Shown: positions 27,526 through 37,116 of the stretch, one piece after another
Layout of the letters: each line of letters opens with the position of its first letter
Numbering within the stretch: the stretch's first letter is position 1
NCBI RefSeq assembly: GCF_022267535.1
Contig: NZ_JAHNZV010000001.1
Location: 119,521-183,520 of the forward strand
DNA from: Psychromonas antarctica
Lineage (GTDB): Bacteria; Pseudomonadota; Gammaproteobacteria; Enterobacterales; Psychromonadaceae
Direction: 5' to 3'
DNA length: 64,000 nt
Program-made: the position numbers and the translations under genes
The notes under the pieces: model-generated
Told to the model about the DNA's origin: nothing
Databases searched by the model: none
Seen by the model: the letters and a program-made list of their open reading frames with translations, nothing else

Positions 27526-28215
27526 TCAGAATGACACCTGAACTTCTTTTAGGGCCGAAACTCTTCCGACAATAATGCGTTGCGTGCGTGAATTTTTAAC
27601 CCTTACGGTACCACCAATATTAGCATCACTTAGCGCAATTCCTGAAGCTTTAATTGATAAGCCACTATTAATTGCTAGGATAGTTACTTTGTCGTCTTTG
27701 CAAACAAAACAGACATCTCTATCTTTGATTATTTTATTCGCTGACAAATTTCGTTTTAAGCGTGTTCCAATTAATAGTTCAATATCGGAAAAACTGCCAT
27801 TTCTAATTTGTAATTTATTAACGAAACTAGATTTTATATTTGCTAAACTAAGTCGTTGTCCTTTTCGGAGTGATTGGCTGGTAACAATACGTGGTAATAA
27901 TATATGTATTCTGGCACGCACATAAGTTGACCATAGTTTGTCATCTAAGCAGGTCACTTTAATCGATATATTTTTTTTTATCTCGTTACCAATAATTTCC
28001 CCTGTCAGATCAGCCGTGCAGGCGGTAAAAGTGAGTCGTTTATCAAGAGGTGCTATTTTAATTTGTAGTTTTTGTTCACTATTGTGCTTATTTGAAGCTT
28101 CATATTTTGCAAAAATAAGAGACTCAGCAAAATTTTCGATCTCTTTTCGGTAATTGCTTTCAGCAAAAGTGCAAGAAGAGCCTAAACTAAGCAAGATAAT
28201 GAGAATATATATCAA
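27526..28215 (-). CDS. flgA: P-ring assembly chaperone FlgA
   Basis: Periplasmic chaperone for assembly of the FlgI P ring. The 229 residues have a Sec signal peptide (ending TFAESN) and the SAF/FlgA C-terminal domain (LRKGQRLSLANIKS, VTILAINSGLSIKASGIALSDANIGGTVRVKNSRTQRII split over two strands). It is the first gene of flgA–flgM–flgN on the minus strand, divergent from cheV. Confidence 0.92.
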   Translation of the reverse strand: MIYILIILLSLGSSCTFAESNYRKEIENFAESLIFAKYEASNKHNSEQKLQIKIAPLDKRLTFTACTADLTGEIIGNEIKKNISIKVTCLDDKLWSTYVRARIHILLPRIVTSQSLRKGQRLSLANIKSSFVNKLQIRNGSFSDIELLIGTRLKRNLSANKIIKDRDVCFVCKDDKVTILAINSGLSIKASGIALSDANIGGTVRVKNSRTQRIIVGRVSALKEVQVSF

Positions 28216-28334
28216 AATAATGACCTTATTCGTTAATGAATTACCGTTTCAGTGATACATTAATACTAACGCGATTGTCGTCATAATAGTACGACTGCTT
28301 GTAAATACCGATAAGAATATAAAAGGAAGAGAAT

Positions 28335-29273
28335 ATGGCTGGCGTGTTAGATTCAGTAAACAAGCGCACTCAATTAGTTGGACAAAATAGACTTGAGCTA
28401 CTGCTTTTTAAATTAGGAGGAATTCAACGCTATGGCATCAACGTATTTAAAGTGAAAGAGGTTTTGCAATGTCCCCCTTTGACTAGTCTCCCTAAACTTC
28501 ATCCATCAATTAGGGGTATTGCCAATATTCGCGGAAAAACTATTTCTGTTATTGATATGAATTTAGCAACCGGAGGGCGGGCTCTTGATAATATAGCTGA
28601 TCGTTTTATTATCATCACCGAATATAATCGCTCGGTGCAGGGATTTTTAGTGGATTCTGTTGAACGCATCATTAATATCAACTGGGAAAATATTTTACCG
28701 CCACCTAGTGGTGTTGGACGTTATAACTATTTAACCGCAGTAACCGAGATCGATGGTTCATTAGTTGAAATTCTTGATGTGGAAAAAATTCTTGATGAAA
28801 TAGCGCCTGTGAATACCGAAGTGGCTGCGAATGTGATTGAAGAAGGAATAAAAGAAAAAATAGCAAATAAGAAAATTCTTGTTGCTGATGACTCCTCTGT
28901 TGCGCGTAAGCAGATACAAAGAGCTATAACGGCATTGGGCATTGAGTGTGATTTAGTTAAAGACGGTAAAGAGGCGCTTCTTCTATTACAAGATATAGCA
29001 AAAACACAACCTGTTACAGACCGTTATGCATTAATGATTTCTGATGTGGAAATGCCTGAAATGGATGGTTATACGTTGACTGCTAACGTTAAAGCAAATC
29101 CTGATTTGGCGGGTCTTCATATTATTTTACACACATCTTTAAGCGGTGTTTTTAATCAGGCGATGGTTGAGAAAGTCGGTGCGGATGATTTTATTGCTAA
29201 ATTTAATCCAGATGAATTAGCAACAGCAGTGCAAAGGGTTATCCACCTAGACGCCCTAAAAAATAATAAGTGA
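28335..29273 (+). CDS. cheV: Chemotaxis coupling protein CheV
   Basis: CheV joins a CheW-like domain (about residues 20-165) to a response-regulator receiver (about 185-308). It couples receptors to CheA and acts as a phosphate sink. The CheW part shows YGINVFKVKEVLQCP and RGKTISVIDMNLA. The receiver has the acidic pocket VADDSS and the phospho-acceptor Asp in LMISDVEMPEMDGY. AGGAAGAG precedes the start. It is 10 bp ahead of cheR, so both are one operon. Confidence 0.95.
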   Translation: MAGVLDSVNKRTQLVGQNRLELLLFKLGGIQRYGINVFKVKEVLQCPPLTSLPKLHPSIRGIANIRGKTISVIDMNLATGGRALDNIADRFIIITEYNRSVQGFLVDSVERIININWENILPPPSGVGRYNYLTAVTEIDGSLVEILDVEKILDEIAPVNTEVAANVIEEGIKEKIANKKILVADDSSVARKQIQRAITALGIECDLVKDGKEALLLLQDIAKTQPVTDRYALMISDVEMPEMDGYTLTANVKANPDLAGLHIILHTSLSGVFNQAMVEKVGADDFIAKFNPDELATAVQRVIHLDALKNNK

Positions 29274-29283
29274 GAAACAATTT

Positions 29284-30114
29284 GTGAGAGCACTTTCAGA
29301 TGATATTTATAAACAATTTTCTGATTTTCTAGAAGTACAGTGTGGAATCGTGCTCGGGGGGAATAAGCAATATCTTGTAAAAAGTAGATTAATCCCTTTA
29401 ATGACTAAGTTTTCAATTGAAAAACTCTCTGATTTAATCCATCAATCAATGAGTTACAAAAATAGAGAATTGAGAACAGCCGTTATTGATGCAATGACTA
29501 CCAATGAAACTTTATGGTTTCGGGATAAATACCCTTTCGAATTACTGTCTCAAAAAATATTTCCTGAAATATTGGAGAAAAAAAAGAGTATTAAAATGTG
29601 GTCGGCAGCGAGTTCCTCTGGACAAGAAGCTTACTCTATTGCGATGACGGCAATTGAGTATCAAAAACAAAAAGCTGTTTTAGGTATGAATGTTCAGATC
29701 GTTGGTACGGATATTTCTAATACGATGTTAGAGCAATGCAAAATTGGAGCGTACGATATGCTTGCTTTATCAAGAGGTTTATCTGATGAACGTAAAAGGC
29801 AGTTCTTTGATCGTGTCAATGACGGCTCTGGTAAAATGCAAATTAAAACCGAAGTCAAAAAAATGACTAACTTTCGAAGTTACAATTTATTAGACAGTTA
29901 TTCTATATTGGGTAAGTTTGATATTATTTTTTGTCGTAATGTACTTATCTATTTTTCAAGTGAAGTGAAATCTAAAATTCTAAATCAGTTCGCAACGGCT
30001 TTAAATCCTGGTGGGTATTTGATTATGGGCGCATCAGAATCGATAACAGGGCTAACCGATAAGTTTGAGATGGTGCGTTGTAACCCTGGTATTATTTATA
30101 AACTTAAAAGTTAA
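29284..30114 (+). CDS. cheR: Chemoreceptor methyltransferase CheR
   Basis: S-adenosylmethionine-dependent methyltransferase that methylates chemoreceptor glutamates for adaptation. The 276 residues carry the N-terminal helical CheR domain (TTNETLWFRDKYPFELL) and the SAM-binding domain with WSAASSSGQEAYSIAM, IVGTDIS and FDIIFCRNVLIYF. The start is GTG 29284. A perfect terminator hairpin follows. Confidence 0.96.
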   Translation: MRALSDDIYKQFSDFLEVQCGIVLGGNKQYLVKSRLIPLMTKFSIEKLSDLIHQSMSYKNRELRTAVIDAMTTNETLWFRDKYPFELLSQKIFPEILEKKKSIKMWSAASSSGQEAYSIAMTAIEYQKQKAVLGMNVQIVGTDISNTMLEQCKIGAYDMLALSRGLSDERKRQFFDRVNDGSGKMQIKTEVKKMTNFRSYNLLDSYSILGKFDIIFCRNVLIYFSSEVKSKILNQFATALNPGGYLIMGASESITGLTDKFEMVRCNPGIIYKLKS

Positions 30115-30126
30115 ATATTAACCATG

Positions 30127-30165
30127 AAAACTTGCCTCTTTATTGCCAATAAAGAGGCAAGTTTT
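30127..30165 (+). terminator. Strong hairpin terminator after cheVR
   Basis: An 18-bp perfect stem (30127-30144 with 30148-30165; core CTTGCCTCTTTATT) with a 3-nt GCC loop and a TTTT end. It closes the cheV-cheR unit. Confidence 0.85.
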
Positions 30166-30489
30166 GCCACCCAAGTAATCAGCCCCCTTTGTTTTACATT
30201 ACCACCTTTCCAACAATCAATTATTTATGCGATTGTCCGCGCAATAGTGCCTCGCTTATTTATGTAAGACAAAATCTACTCATTATCTCTTCATTTATGC
30301 TTGTTTAAATGGATGCTAGTTAAACACACATAACATTTACTTTTTTGGTTTGTTTTTAAATTATAACAATCAGTTACTGAAATACATGCCTTGTTTTACC
30401 CTATTTTCTCTAGGCTAAAATAGAACATTTAAGTAATATAATGGGTATAAATCCCTCTCTTTTTATTAACTCTACTGAGTAATTTTTTT
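30166..30489. other. Intergenic region upstream of flgB
   Basis: About 320 bp without a gene, AT-rich. It is the expected place for the upstream activator sites of the FlrC/NtrC type that a sigma-54 promoter needs. I cannot assign specific sites. Confidence 0.4.
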
Positions 30490-30508
30490 TATGGCATAAA
30501 GTTTGCAT
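30490..30508 (+). promoter_or_regulatory. Sigma-54 promoter of flgBCDE
   Basis: TGGCATAAAGTTTGCA (30492-30507) has GG-N10-GC spacing and matches the consensus TGGCAC-N5-TTGCA closely. It lies 25 bp before the flgB start. Confidence 0.85.
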
Positions 30509-30531
30509 TATATTTTTCATAGGAGAAATTT

Positions 30532-30933
30532 ATGGCGATTAACTTTGAAAGTGCATTAGGAATTCATCAACATACTTTGGGTATTCGTGCTCAGCGAACT
30601 GAAATTTTGGCGGGTAATATCGCCAATGCGGATACACCCAATTACAAAGCACGAGATATTGACTTTAAAGACGCATTGCAAAGTGCGCGATCTCGTTCTG
30701 GCATGAGCTTAACTCGCACCAATGAGAGCCATAAATCTGCCCAATCTTTTTCTTTGGCTCAGTCTGGCGAACTGTTTCGTACGGGTAATCAACCTGATAC
30801 TGGTGATGGTAATACCGTCGATGTAGAAGTGGAACGTAACCTATTTATGAAAAACAGTATGGAATATCAGGCCAGTTTAGATTTTCTCAACAGTAAAATT
30901 TCAGGTTTGCGCAAGGCCATTAAAGGTCAATAA
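30532..30933 (+). CDS. flgB: Flagellar proximal rod protein FlgB
   Basis: Proximal rod subunit exported by the flagellar type III system. The 133 residues carry the rod signature RTEILAGNIANADTPNYKARDIDF and a C-terminal VERNLFMKNSMEYQASLDFL. AGGAGAAA precedes the start. It is the first gene of flgBCDE behind a sigma-54 promoter. Confidence 0.96.
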   Translation: MAINFESALGIHQHTLGIRAQRTEILAGNIANADTPNYKARDIDFKDALQSARSRSGMSLTRTNESHKSAQSFSLAQSGELFRTGNQPDTGDGNTVDVEVERNLFMKNSMEYQASLDFLNSKISGLRKAIKGQ

Positions 30934-30951
30934 TCAGTCGCTAGGAGAATC

Positions 30952-31374
30952 ATGATGAGTTTATTAAGAGTATTAGACATATCAGCAACCGGTATGAGCG
31001 CTCAGTCTGTTCGATTAAATACCACTGCCAGTAATTTGGCAAATGCGAATAGTGTCAGCAGTAGTGCAGAGCAAACCTACCGATCTCGCCAACCTATTTT
31101 TGCAGCGGAATTAAACCGTGCTCAAGGTGGTTTAAGCAGTGACGTGGGTGTGAAAGTACAAGGTATTGTTGAAAGTGATGCGCCTTTAAATAAAGAGTAT
31201 GCACCAAACCATCCAAAATCAGATGCCGATGGTTTTATATATCATTCAAACGTTAATGTGATGGAAGAGATGGCCAATATGATTAGTGCGTCGCGAGCTT
31301 ACCAAACCAATGTGCAGATTGCCGATGCAGCCAAACAAATGTTAAGCCGTACATTGCAGATGGGCAAGGGGTAA
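30952..31374 (+). CDS. flgC: Flagellar proximal rod protein FlgC
   Basis: Proximal rod subunit. The 140 residues have the N-terminal rod motif RLNTTASNLANANSV and the C-terminal SNVNVMEEMANMISASRAYQTNV-type helix. It follows flgB by 18 bp and precedes flgD by 3 bp. Confidence 0.96.
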   Translation: MMSLLRVLDISATGMSAQSVRLNTTASNLANANSVSSSAEQTYRSRQPIFAAELNRAQGGLSSDVGVKVQGIVESDAPLNKEYAPNHPKSDADGFIYHSNVNVMEEMANMISASRAYQTNVQIADAAKQMLSRTLQMGKG

Positions 31375-31377
31375 TCT

Positions 31378-32076
31378 ATGACGACAATTAGTAATTACAG
31401 CGCATTGAATCTAACTACGCCATTAACAGCAGATCAAGTTGCTGCTAATAAAGAGATAGATGCCAAGCAGCAGTTAAATCAAGAAGACTTCTTTTCCTTG
31501 CTATCACAACAACTTGCTTATCAAGATCCCTTTAAACCGGTTGATAACTCGGAAATGATTGCGCAAATGGCATCGTTTACCACTGCCGAGGGTATTACCA
31601 CTATGGGCAGTGAATTTGCTGGAATGAAAGAAGTTCTGACCTCAAGCCAAGCCTTAGAAGCATCATCGCTCGTGGGCAAAAAAGTGCTGATCCCCAGCAA
31701 TATCTCTTATCTGCCGGAAACTGGCGGTGTATCAGGCTCAATTAGCACCACAACAGGGGCTTATAGTGCGATGCTCACCGTTGAAGATGCTAATGGCAGC
31801 GTTGTCCGTTCGATAAGCCTCGGCGATATTGGAGCCGGTAATAAACGTTTTTCATGGGATGGTTTAGATTCACAGGGGAATCGTGTTAAGGCTGGTCAAT
31901 ACACATTAAAAGCAAACGGCTTAGTTAACGGTCAAGGTGAAGAATTAACGACTGCATCATATGCGCATGTCGAAAGTGTCAGTTTAGGTGGCGGACAAAC
32001 AGGGGTTAATCTAAATCTACAAGGTTTAGGTGGTATCAAACTTACAGATGCAATTGAAGTTGCAGAAAATATATAA
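31378..32076 (+). CDS. flgD: Hook assembly scaffold FlgD
   Basis: Hook cap protein required for FlgE polymerisation. The 232 residues contain the FlgD N-terminus (LNQEDFFSLLSQQLAYQDPFKP, NSEMIAQMASFTTAEG) and the FLG_/FlgD Ig-like part (KRFSWDGLDSQGNRVKAGQYT). It lies 3 bp after flgC and 12 bp before flgE. Confidence 0.95.
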   Translation: MTTISNYSALNLTTPLTADQVAANKEIDAKQQLNQEDFFSLLSQQLAYQDPFKPVDNSEMIAQMASFTTAEGITTMGSEFAGMKEVLTSSQALEASSLVGKKVLIPSNISYLPETGGVSGSISTTTGAYSAMLTVEDANGSVVRSISLGDIGAGNKRFSWDGLDSQGNRVKAGQYTLKANGLVNGQGEELTTASYAHVESVSLGGGQTGVNLNLQGLGGIKLTDAIEVAENI

Positions 32077-32088
32077 AAGGAAAATATT

Positions 32089-33480
32089 ATGTCTTTTAAT
32101 GTAGCATTAAGCGGAATATCGGCAGCTCAAAGTGATCTGGATACGACTGCAAATAATATTGCCAATGTTAATACAGTTGGCTTTAAAGAATCGCGTGCGG
32201 AGTTTGATAGTGTCTATGCCAACTCACTCTTTTCTAACAGCAAAACAAAAACTGGCGATGGTGTTTCTATTGCCGCTGTTGCGCAGCAATTTAGTCAGGG
32301 TAGCTTGAAGTTTACGCAAAACCCGTTGGATTTAGCGATTACAGGCAGTGGTTTTTTTGCTACATCGGCTGATATTAGTGAGCGCGATTTAAGTTATACA
32401 CGCGGTGGCGAATTTAAACTTAATAATGACAATTATATTGTTGATAATAGCGGTAACTACTTGCAAGCCTTTCCGGTTAATAGTGATGGAGATTCATCCT
32501 CTGTGAGTTTAAGTACTACGGAGCCGATTCGCATTCCAGAAACGGCAGGTACCCCAGTCAAGACTTCAGAAATTGGTATTACTTTGAATTTACCTTCAGA
32601 TGCTACAACCCTTGATCCCGCTAATTTTAATCCAAATGATCCAGCTACTTATAATAATGCAACATCGGTAACTATCTATGATTCGTTAGGGCAATCACAT
32701 ACTGCTAACACTTTTTATATTAAGCCAGAAAATGGATCTTATACAGATACTAACCAGTGGATAACCTTTGTTACTGTTGACAATAAAGCTGTCGATGCGT
32801 GGGACACCACAACCGGGGCTGAAGCGACTGTTACCTATGATATTGATGCCGATGGTGATGGATCTGCAGATGGTACTCCATTGGATGCATCTTATACTGA
32901 TACTGATGGTGTGATTCATACGGGTGTGGTATTAACCTTTGATGCGGTCGGTGGTTATACGGGAAGTTCTCCTGCAAATCTTGCCTTCGAACCATTAGGT
33001 GTTAATGGCGCAAAAGTTTTAGACGCTGGTGCAGATGGTAGTCAGGCATTTACCCTAAACTTTAAAGAGCCAACTCAGTTTGCTTCTTCATTTCAAGTGA
33101 CCGCGTTAGAGCAAGACGGGTTAACCGTAGGACGATTAACTGGTGTGGAAATTGGCAGTGATGGTCTGGTCAAAGCGACATACAGTAATGGGACATCACA
33201 GCCTTTATCACGCGTTGCCATCGTCCGTTTTCGTAATGAGCAAGGTCTTTCGCAAAATGGTTCAAATTGGACTGCCTCGCAAAATTCGGGAGATCCTATT
33301 GCGGGAGAGGCGGCTTCTGGCTCATTTGGCGCGATTAACTCGGCAGCACTTGAACAATCTAACGTCAATTTAACGACGGAGCTAGTCGATTTGATCACAG
33401 CACAAAGAAACTTCCAAGCTAACTCACGTGCATTAGAGATAGATAACACATTACAACAAACTATTTTACAGATCAGATAA
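32089..33480 (+). CDS. flgE: Flagellar hook protein FlgE
   Basis: Subunit of the hook, the universal joint of the flagellum. The 463 residues have the conserved N-terminal NIANVNTVGFKESRAEFDSVYA and C-terminal LEQSNVNLTTELVDLITAQRNFQANSRALE segments. The variable surface domains between them contain acidic, Ca-binding-like repeats (DIDADGDGSADGTP). It is the last gene of flgBCDE and ends in a terminator. Confidence 0.96.
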   Translation: MSFNVALSGISAAQSDLDTTANNIANVNTVGFKESRAEFDSVYANSLFSNSKTKTGDGVSIAAVAQQFSQGSLKFTQNPLDLAITGSGFFATSADISERDLSYTRGGEFKLNNDNYIVDNSGNYLQAFPVNSDGDSSSVSLSTTEPIRIPETAGTPVKTSEIGITLNLPSDATTLDPANFNPNDPATYNNATSVTIYDSLGQSHTANTFYIKPENGSYTDTNQWITFVTVDNKAVDAWDTTTGAEATVTYDIDADGDGSADGTPLDASYTDTDGVIHTGVVLTFDAVGGYTGSSPANLAFEPLGVNGAKVLDAGADGSQAFTLNFKEPTQFASSFQVTALEQDGLTVGRLTGVEIGSDGLVKATYSNGTSQPLSRVAIVRFRNEQGLSQNGSNWTASQNSGDPIAGEAASGSFGAINSAALEQSNVNLTTELVDLITAQRNFQANSRALEIDNTLQQTILQIR

Positions 33481-33511
33481 TCTGTTCTATCAGGGTTCTC
33501 CTACTTTAATC

Positions 33512-33538
33512 AACGCACCTATTTAGGTGCGTTTTTTT
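33512..33538 (+). terminator. Rho-independent terminator after flgE
   Basis: AACGCACCTA pairs with TAGGTGCGTT across a TT, followed by TTTTTT. Confidence 0.9.
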
Positions 33539-33557
33539 ATTTTCCATTTTTGTTTTA

Positions 33558-33574
33558 TTGGCGCATATTTTGCA
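33558..33574 (+). promoter_or_regulatory. Sigma-54 promoter of flgFGHI
   Basis: TTGGCGCATATTTTGCA has GG at 33560-33561 and GC at 33572-33573 (N10). It lies about 40 bp before flgF and immediately behind the flgE terminator. Confidence 0.8.
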
Positions 33575-33613
33575 TATTTATTATTATAAAACCCAATCGT
33601 TTAAGGAACACAA

Positions 33614-34360
33614 ATGGATCGCTTTCTTTATATCTCAATGTCTGGTGCCAAAGAGAGTATGAATGCTTTGGCAATTCATGGTAATAACCTCGCAAATGCA
33701 AGTAAAACTGGATTTAAATCCAGTTTCGAACAAGCCCGCAGCATGCAGGCTTATGGAGAGGGGTTACCGACTCGTGTTTTCTCTTTAACCGAAGAGCCAG
33801 GGCAAAACTTTGAAAGCGGTATATTACAAACGACAGGTAGAGATTTAGATGTTGCGATTGAAGGTGATGGTTGGTTAGTCGTTGATTCGCAATTAGGCGG
33901 TGAAGCGATGACACGTTCCGGCGGCTTAAATATTAATCAACAAGGTTTCCTCGTGGATACTCAGGGGAATCAGCTGGTAGATAGACAAGGTAATCCCGTT
34001 TTTATTCCGTTACCCGTTGAAAAATTTAGTATTCGTAAAGATGGTGTGGTTGAAATTCGTCCTGAAGGCGCCCCTGCTGATGCAATGGAAGAAGTTGCCC
34101 AGCTGAAGCTAGTGAATCCTAGCATGAAAGGTTTAATGCGCGGCCAAGATGGTTTATTTAGACGTATTGATGGCGTAGAACCTGAATTTGATGAACAGGT
34201 ATCACTGCAAAGCGGCACACTGGAAGCCTCTAATGTGAATTTAAGCAGTGAATTAACCAGTTTGATTAATTTACAACGTCAATTTGAAATGCAAATTAAA
34301 ATGATGAGCAAAGCGGAAGAGATGGACAAAGCTTCTGAGTCTCTATTGCGTGTTGTGTAA
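33614..34360 (+). CDS. flgF: Flagellar proximal rod protein FlgF
   Basis: Rod subunit of 248 residues. The N-terminus reads MDRFLYISMSGAKESMNALA with NNLANASKTGFKSSF. The C-terminal rod helix is SGTLEASNVNLSSELTSLINLQRQFEMQIKMM. It is the first gene behind its own sigma-54 promoter, with flgG 56 bp downstream. Confidence 0.96.
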   Translation: MDRFLYISMSGAKESMNALAIHGNNLANASKTGFKSSFEQARSMQAYGEGLPTRVFSLTEEPGQNFESGILQTTGRDLDVAIEGDGWLVVDSQLGGEAMTRSGGLNINQQGFLVDTQGNQLVDRQGNPVFIPLPVEKFSIRKDGVVEIRPEGAPADAMEEVAQLKLVNPSMKGLMRGQDGLFRRIDGVEPEFDEQVSLQSGTLEASNVNLSSELTSLINLQRQFEMQIKMMSKAEEMDKASESLLRVV

Positions 34361-34416
34361 CTTAAGCCTAAGGCATTGTTAAACAATCGGCATTCAATTA
34401 ATAAAGGAGAAAGGTT

Positions 34417-35205
34417 ATGCATCCCGCTTTATGGATAAGTAAAACAGGGTTAGACGCCCAACAGACCAACGTGGCAACTATTTCTAATAATCTAGCCAAT
34501 GCGAGTACCGTCGGTTTCAAAAAAAGTCGTGCGGTTTTTGAAGATTTGCTCTATCAAAATATTAATCAGCCCGGTGCCAATGCGACACAAAATACTAAAC
34601 TGCCATCTGGCTTAATGATTGGCTCTGGTGCCAAAGTAGTGGCGGTGCAAAAGAATTTTGCGCAGGGGAATGCACTGACTACCAATAACTCCTTAGATAT
34701 TATGATTGATGGGAGTGGTTTTTTTGAAATAGAGATGCCAGATGGTAGTTCTGGTTATACACGTAATGGCCAGTTTCAGTTAAATGAAGAGGGGATTATC
34801 GTAACGCCTGGATCCGGTTACCCGCTATTACCGCAAGTGCAGATACCCGCTAATGCGCAATCAATCAGTGTCGGTTCGCAAGGTGAAGTCTCTGTGCGTC
34901 TGGCTGGGCAAGCGGATAATCAAGTGGTTGGTCAGTTAAATGTAAATGATTTTGTGAATCCATCAGGGCTTGAGCCAATTGGTGAGAATTTATATACCGA
35001 AACGGGATCCAGTGGCGCACCACTACAAGGTGTACCTGGTGGCGACGGGATGGGATTTTTACGTCAAGGCATGCTGGAAACATCAAACGTTAATGTAACG
35101 GAAGAGTTAGTCAACTTAATTGAAAGCCAGCGCGTTTATGAAATGAACTCTAAAGTTATTTCAGCGGTTGATGAAATGCTCTCTTACGTTAGCCAGCAAT
35201 TATAA
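34417..35205 (+). CDS. flgG: Flagellar distal rod protein FlgG
   Basis: Distal rod subunit of 262 residues, the usual length. It begins MHPALWISKTGLDAQQTNVATISNNLANASTVGFKKS and ends with the typical MLETSNVNVTEELVNLIESQRVYEMNSKVIS region (seen here as two separate motifs in the C-terminal 50 residues). AAAGGAGAAA precedes the start. flgH follows 11 bp later. Confidence 0.97.
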   Translation: MHPALWISKTGLDAQQTNVATISNNLANASTVGFKKSRAVFEDLLYQNINQPGANATQNTKLPSGLMIGSGAKVVAVQKNFAQGNALTTNNSLDIMIDGSGFFEIEMPDGSSGYTRNGQFQLNEEGIIVTPGSGYPLLPQVQIPANAQSISVGSQGEVSVRLAGQADNQVVGQLNVNDFVNPSGLEPIGENLYTETGSSGAPLQGVPGGDGMGFLRQGMLETSNVNVTEELVNLIESQRVYEMNSKVISAVDEMLSYVSQQL

Positions 35206-35216
35206 TAGGGGGCGTT

Positions 35217-35900
35217 ATGTTTAAACTAACACTATTAGTCAGCCTTGCTTTGTTAGCAGGCTGTACCTCACTGCCCAATGAGCGCGTTAAAGATGATCCT
35301 GAGTTTGTGCCTGTTGAGCCAGTTGAGGCCGATTATGACGTTGCCACTACAGGCTCTATGTACCAAGACAGTTATGCTAATAACCTTTATTCTGATATTA
35401 AAGCGCATCGTATTGGTGACATTATTACGGTGTATTTAGACGAATCAACGTCTGCGAAGAAAAAAGCAGGCAGCAGTCAGGGTAAGAGCAACAGTTACAA
35501 TCTGGATATTGATCCAGTGACGTTACCCGGCACGGGCACAAGTCCTATATCAATTACAGGTGTTGGCATAGGTTCAAGCCAAACAAGTCAGTTTGAAGGC
35601 GATGCCGATGCTGATCAAAGTAATAGTTTAAAAGGTAGTATTACCGTCAATGTGACACGAGTATTAAGTAATGGAAATCTAGAAATTCGTGGTGAAAAAT
35701 GGTTAATGTTGAATAATGGTGAAGAGTTTGTGCGTATTAAAGGGGTGATTCGTTCAGAAGATGTACAAGCAGATAATTCGATTTCATCAATGCGCGTGGC
35801 GAATGCTCGCATCCAGTATGGTGGCACAGGTGATTTCGCTAATACCCAAAAACAGGGCTGGTTAACGGCATTCTTCAATGGTCCATATTGGCCATTTTAA
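35217..35900 (+). CDS. flgH: Flagellar L-ring lipoprotein FlgH
   Basis: Outer-membrane L-ring subunit. The 227 residues begin with a lipoprotein signal peptide (ALLAGCTSLP, Cys at 16). They include the L-ring signatures RIGDIITVYLDESTSAKK and GNLEIRGEKWLMLNNGEE, and end in GWLTAFFNGPYWPF. It lies between flgG and flgI. Confidence 0.96.
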   Translation: MFKLTLLVSLALLAGCTSLPNERVKDDPEFVPVEPVEADYDVATTGSMYQDSYANNLYSDIKAHRIGDIITVYLDESTSAKKKAGSSQGKSNSYNLDIDPVTLPGTGTSPISITGVGIGSSQTSQFEGDADADQSNSLKGSITVNVTRVLSNGNLEIRGEKWLMLNNGEEFVRIKGVIRSEDVQADNSISSMRVANARIQYGGTGDFANTQKQGWLTAFFNGPYWPF

Positions 35901-35935
35901 ACTCAAAGCTTAAAAGTTAAAACAAGGAACTGATT

Positions 35936-37036
35936 ATGAAAGCAATATCGCGATTACTCTTGTCTGTTTTACTGATGACCTTTTTAACACCCAGTTATGC
36001 CGCGCGAATTAAAGATATTGCCAGCGTAAAAGGGGTGCGCAGTAACCAACTGGTGGGTTATGGTTTGGTCGTTGGTTTACCCGGAACGGGTGAAAAAAGC
36101 AGTAAATTTACAGAGCAAGCCTTTGCGACTATGTTGCGTAATTTTGGCATCAATATTCCGGCTGGTGAAACATTAAAGATAAAAAATGTTGCCCCAGTTG
36201 CGATCACTGCAGAATTAAAGCCGTTTACTAAGCGTGGTCAGAAAATTGACATTACCGTCTCGGCGATTGGTGAGGCGAAAAGTCTGCGTGGTGGTGAACT
36301 ACTACAAACCTTCTTAAAAGGGGTGGATGGTAATGTCTATGCACTTGCTCAAGGTAGTTTAGTCGTCGGTGGCTTGGGTGCCGAAGGCGCAGATGGATCT
36401 AAAGTGGTAATCAATACCCCGACTGTCGGTCGGATTTCTAATGGCGCGATTGTTGAGCGTGAAGTTAAATCTCCTTTTTCACAAGGTGATACAATTACCT
36501 TTAATCTACACCAGTCTGATTTTACCACTGCCAAAAGAATGGCGGATACGATTAATAACTTAGTGGGGCCAGATACTGCTACTTTATTAGATGCAACCTC
36601 TGTACAGGTGCTTGCCCCTCGTGATATTTCGCAGCGGGTCTCTTATTTATCAACCTTAGAAAACCTTCAATTTGAACCGGCGCGCGGCAGTGCAAAAATT
36701 ATTGTCAATTCACGTACCGGTACTATTGTGATCGGCCAAGATGTTAAATTATTACCAACAGCGATCACCCATGGCGGAGTGAGTGTCACGATTAGTGAAA
36801 ATAAAGCGGTGTCACAGCCGAATGCACTTGCGGGGGGGAATACAGAAGTGGTGGATAACAGTATGATTAATGTCACCCAAGAAAATGCGCGTATGTTTAA
36901 CTTCAATACCGGTGTCAGTCTCAATGAATTAGTGCGCGCAGTGAATGAGGTAGGGTTGGCACCTGGCGATTTAATGGCAATTTTAGAAGCGCTTAAGCAA
37001 GCAGGTGCATTGCAAGGTGAGTTAATTATTATCTAA
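35936..37036 (+). CDS. flgI: Flagellar P-ring protein FlgI
   Basis: Periplasmic P-ring subunit, 366 residues. It has a Sec signal peptide (cut near SYA-ARI) and the family segments [41 protein letters not shown] and the C-terminal [26 protein letters not shown]. Its assembly would use FlgA, encoded at 27.5-28.2 kb. It is the last gene of flgFGHI. Confidence 0.97.
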   Translation: MKAISRLLLSVLLMTFLTPSYAARIKDIASVKGVRSNQLVGYGLVVGLPGTGEKSSKFTEQAFATMLRNFGINIPAGETLKIKNVAPVAITAELKPFTKRGQKIDITVSAIGEAKSLRGGELLQTFLKGVDGNVYALAQGSLVVGGLGAEGADGSKVVINTPTVGRISNGAIVEREVKSPFSQGDTITFNLHQSDFTTAKRMADTINNLVGPDTATLLDATSVQVLAPRDISQRVSYLSTLENLQFEPARGSAKIIVNSRTGTIVIGQDVKLLPTAITHGGVSVTISENKAVSQPNALAGGNTEVVDNSMINVTQENARMFNFNTGVSLNELVRAVNEVGLAPGDLMAILEALKQAGALQGELIII

Positions 37037-37051
37037 CACATCTTTGTACAT

Positions 37052-37085
37052 AAAAAGGGAAAGTCACACTCGGCTTTCCCTTTTT
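37052..37085. terminator. Bidirectional terminator between flgI and the antiporter gene
   Basis: AAAAAGGGAAAG (37052-37063) pairs with CTTTCCCTTTTT (37074-37085). It has A-rich and T-rich flanks, so it works for the convergent genes on both sides. Confidence 0.88.
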
Positions 37086-37116
37086 AGTCTCCTCTTTTGC
37101 AGTTTTTCAACCTTTT

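Noticed and set aside
28216..28334. A FliA-like box (ACCGATAA) before cheV
   Set aside because: The -10 half matches but no -35 element is found at the right distance, and no GG-N10-GC site is present either.
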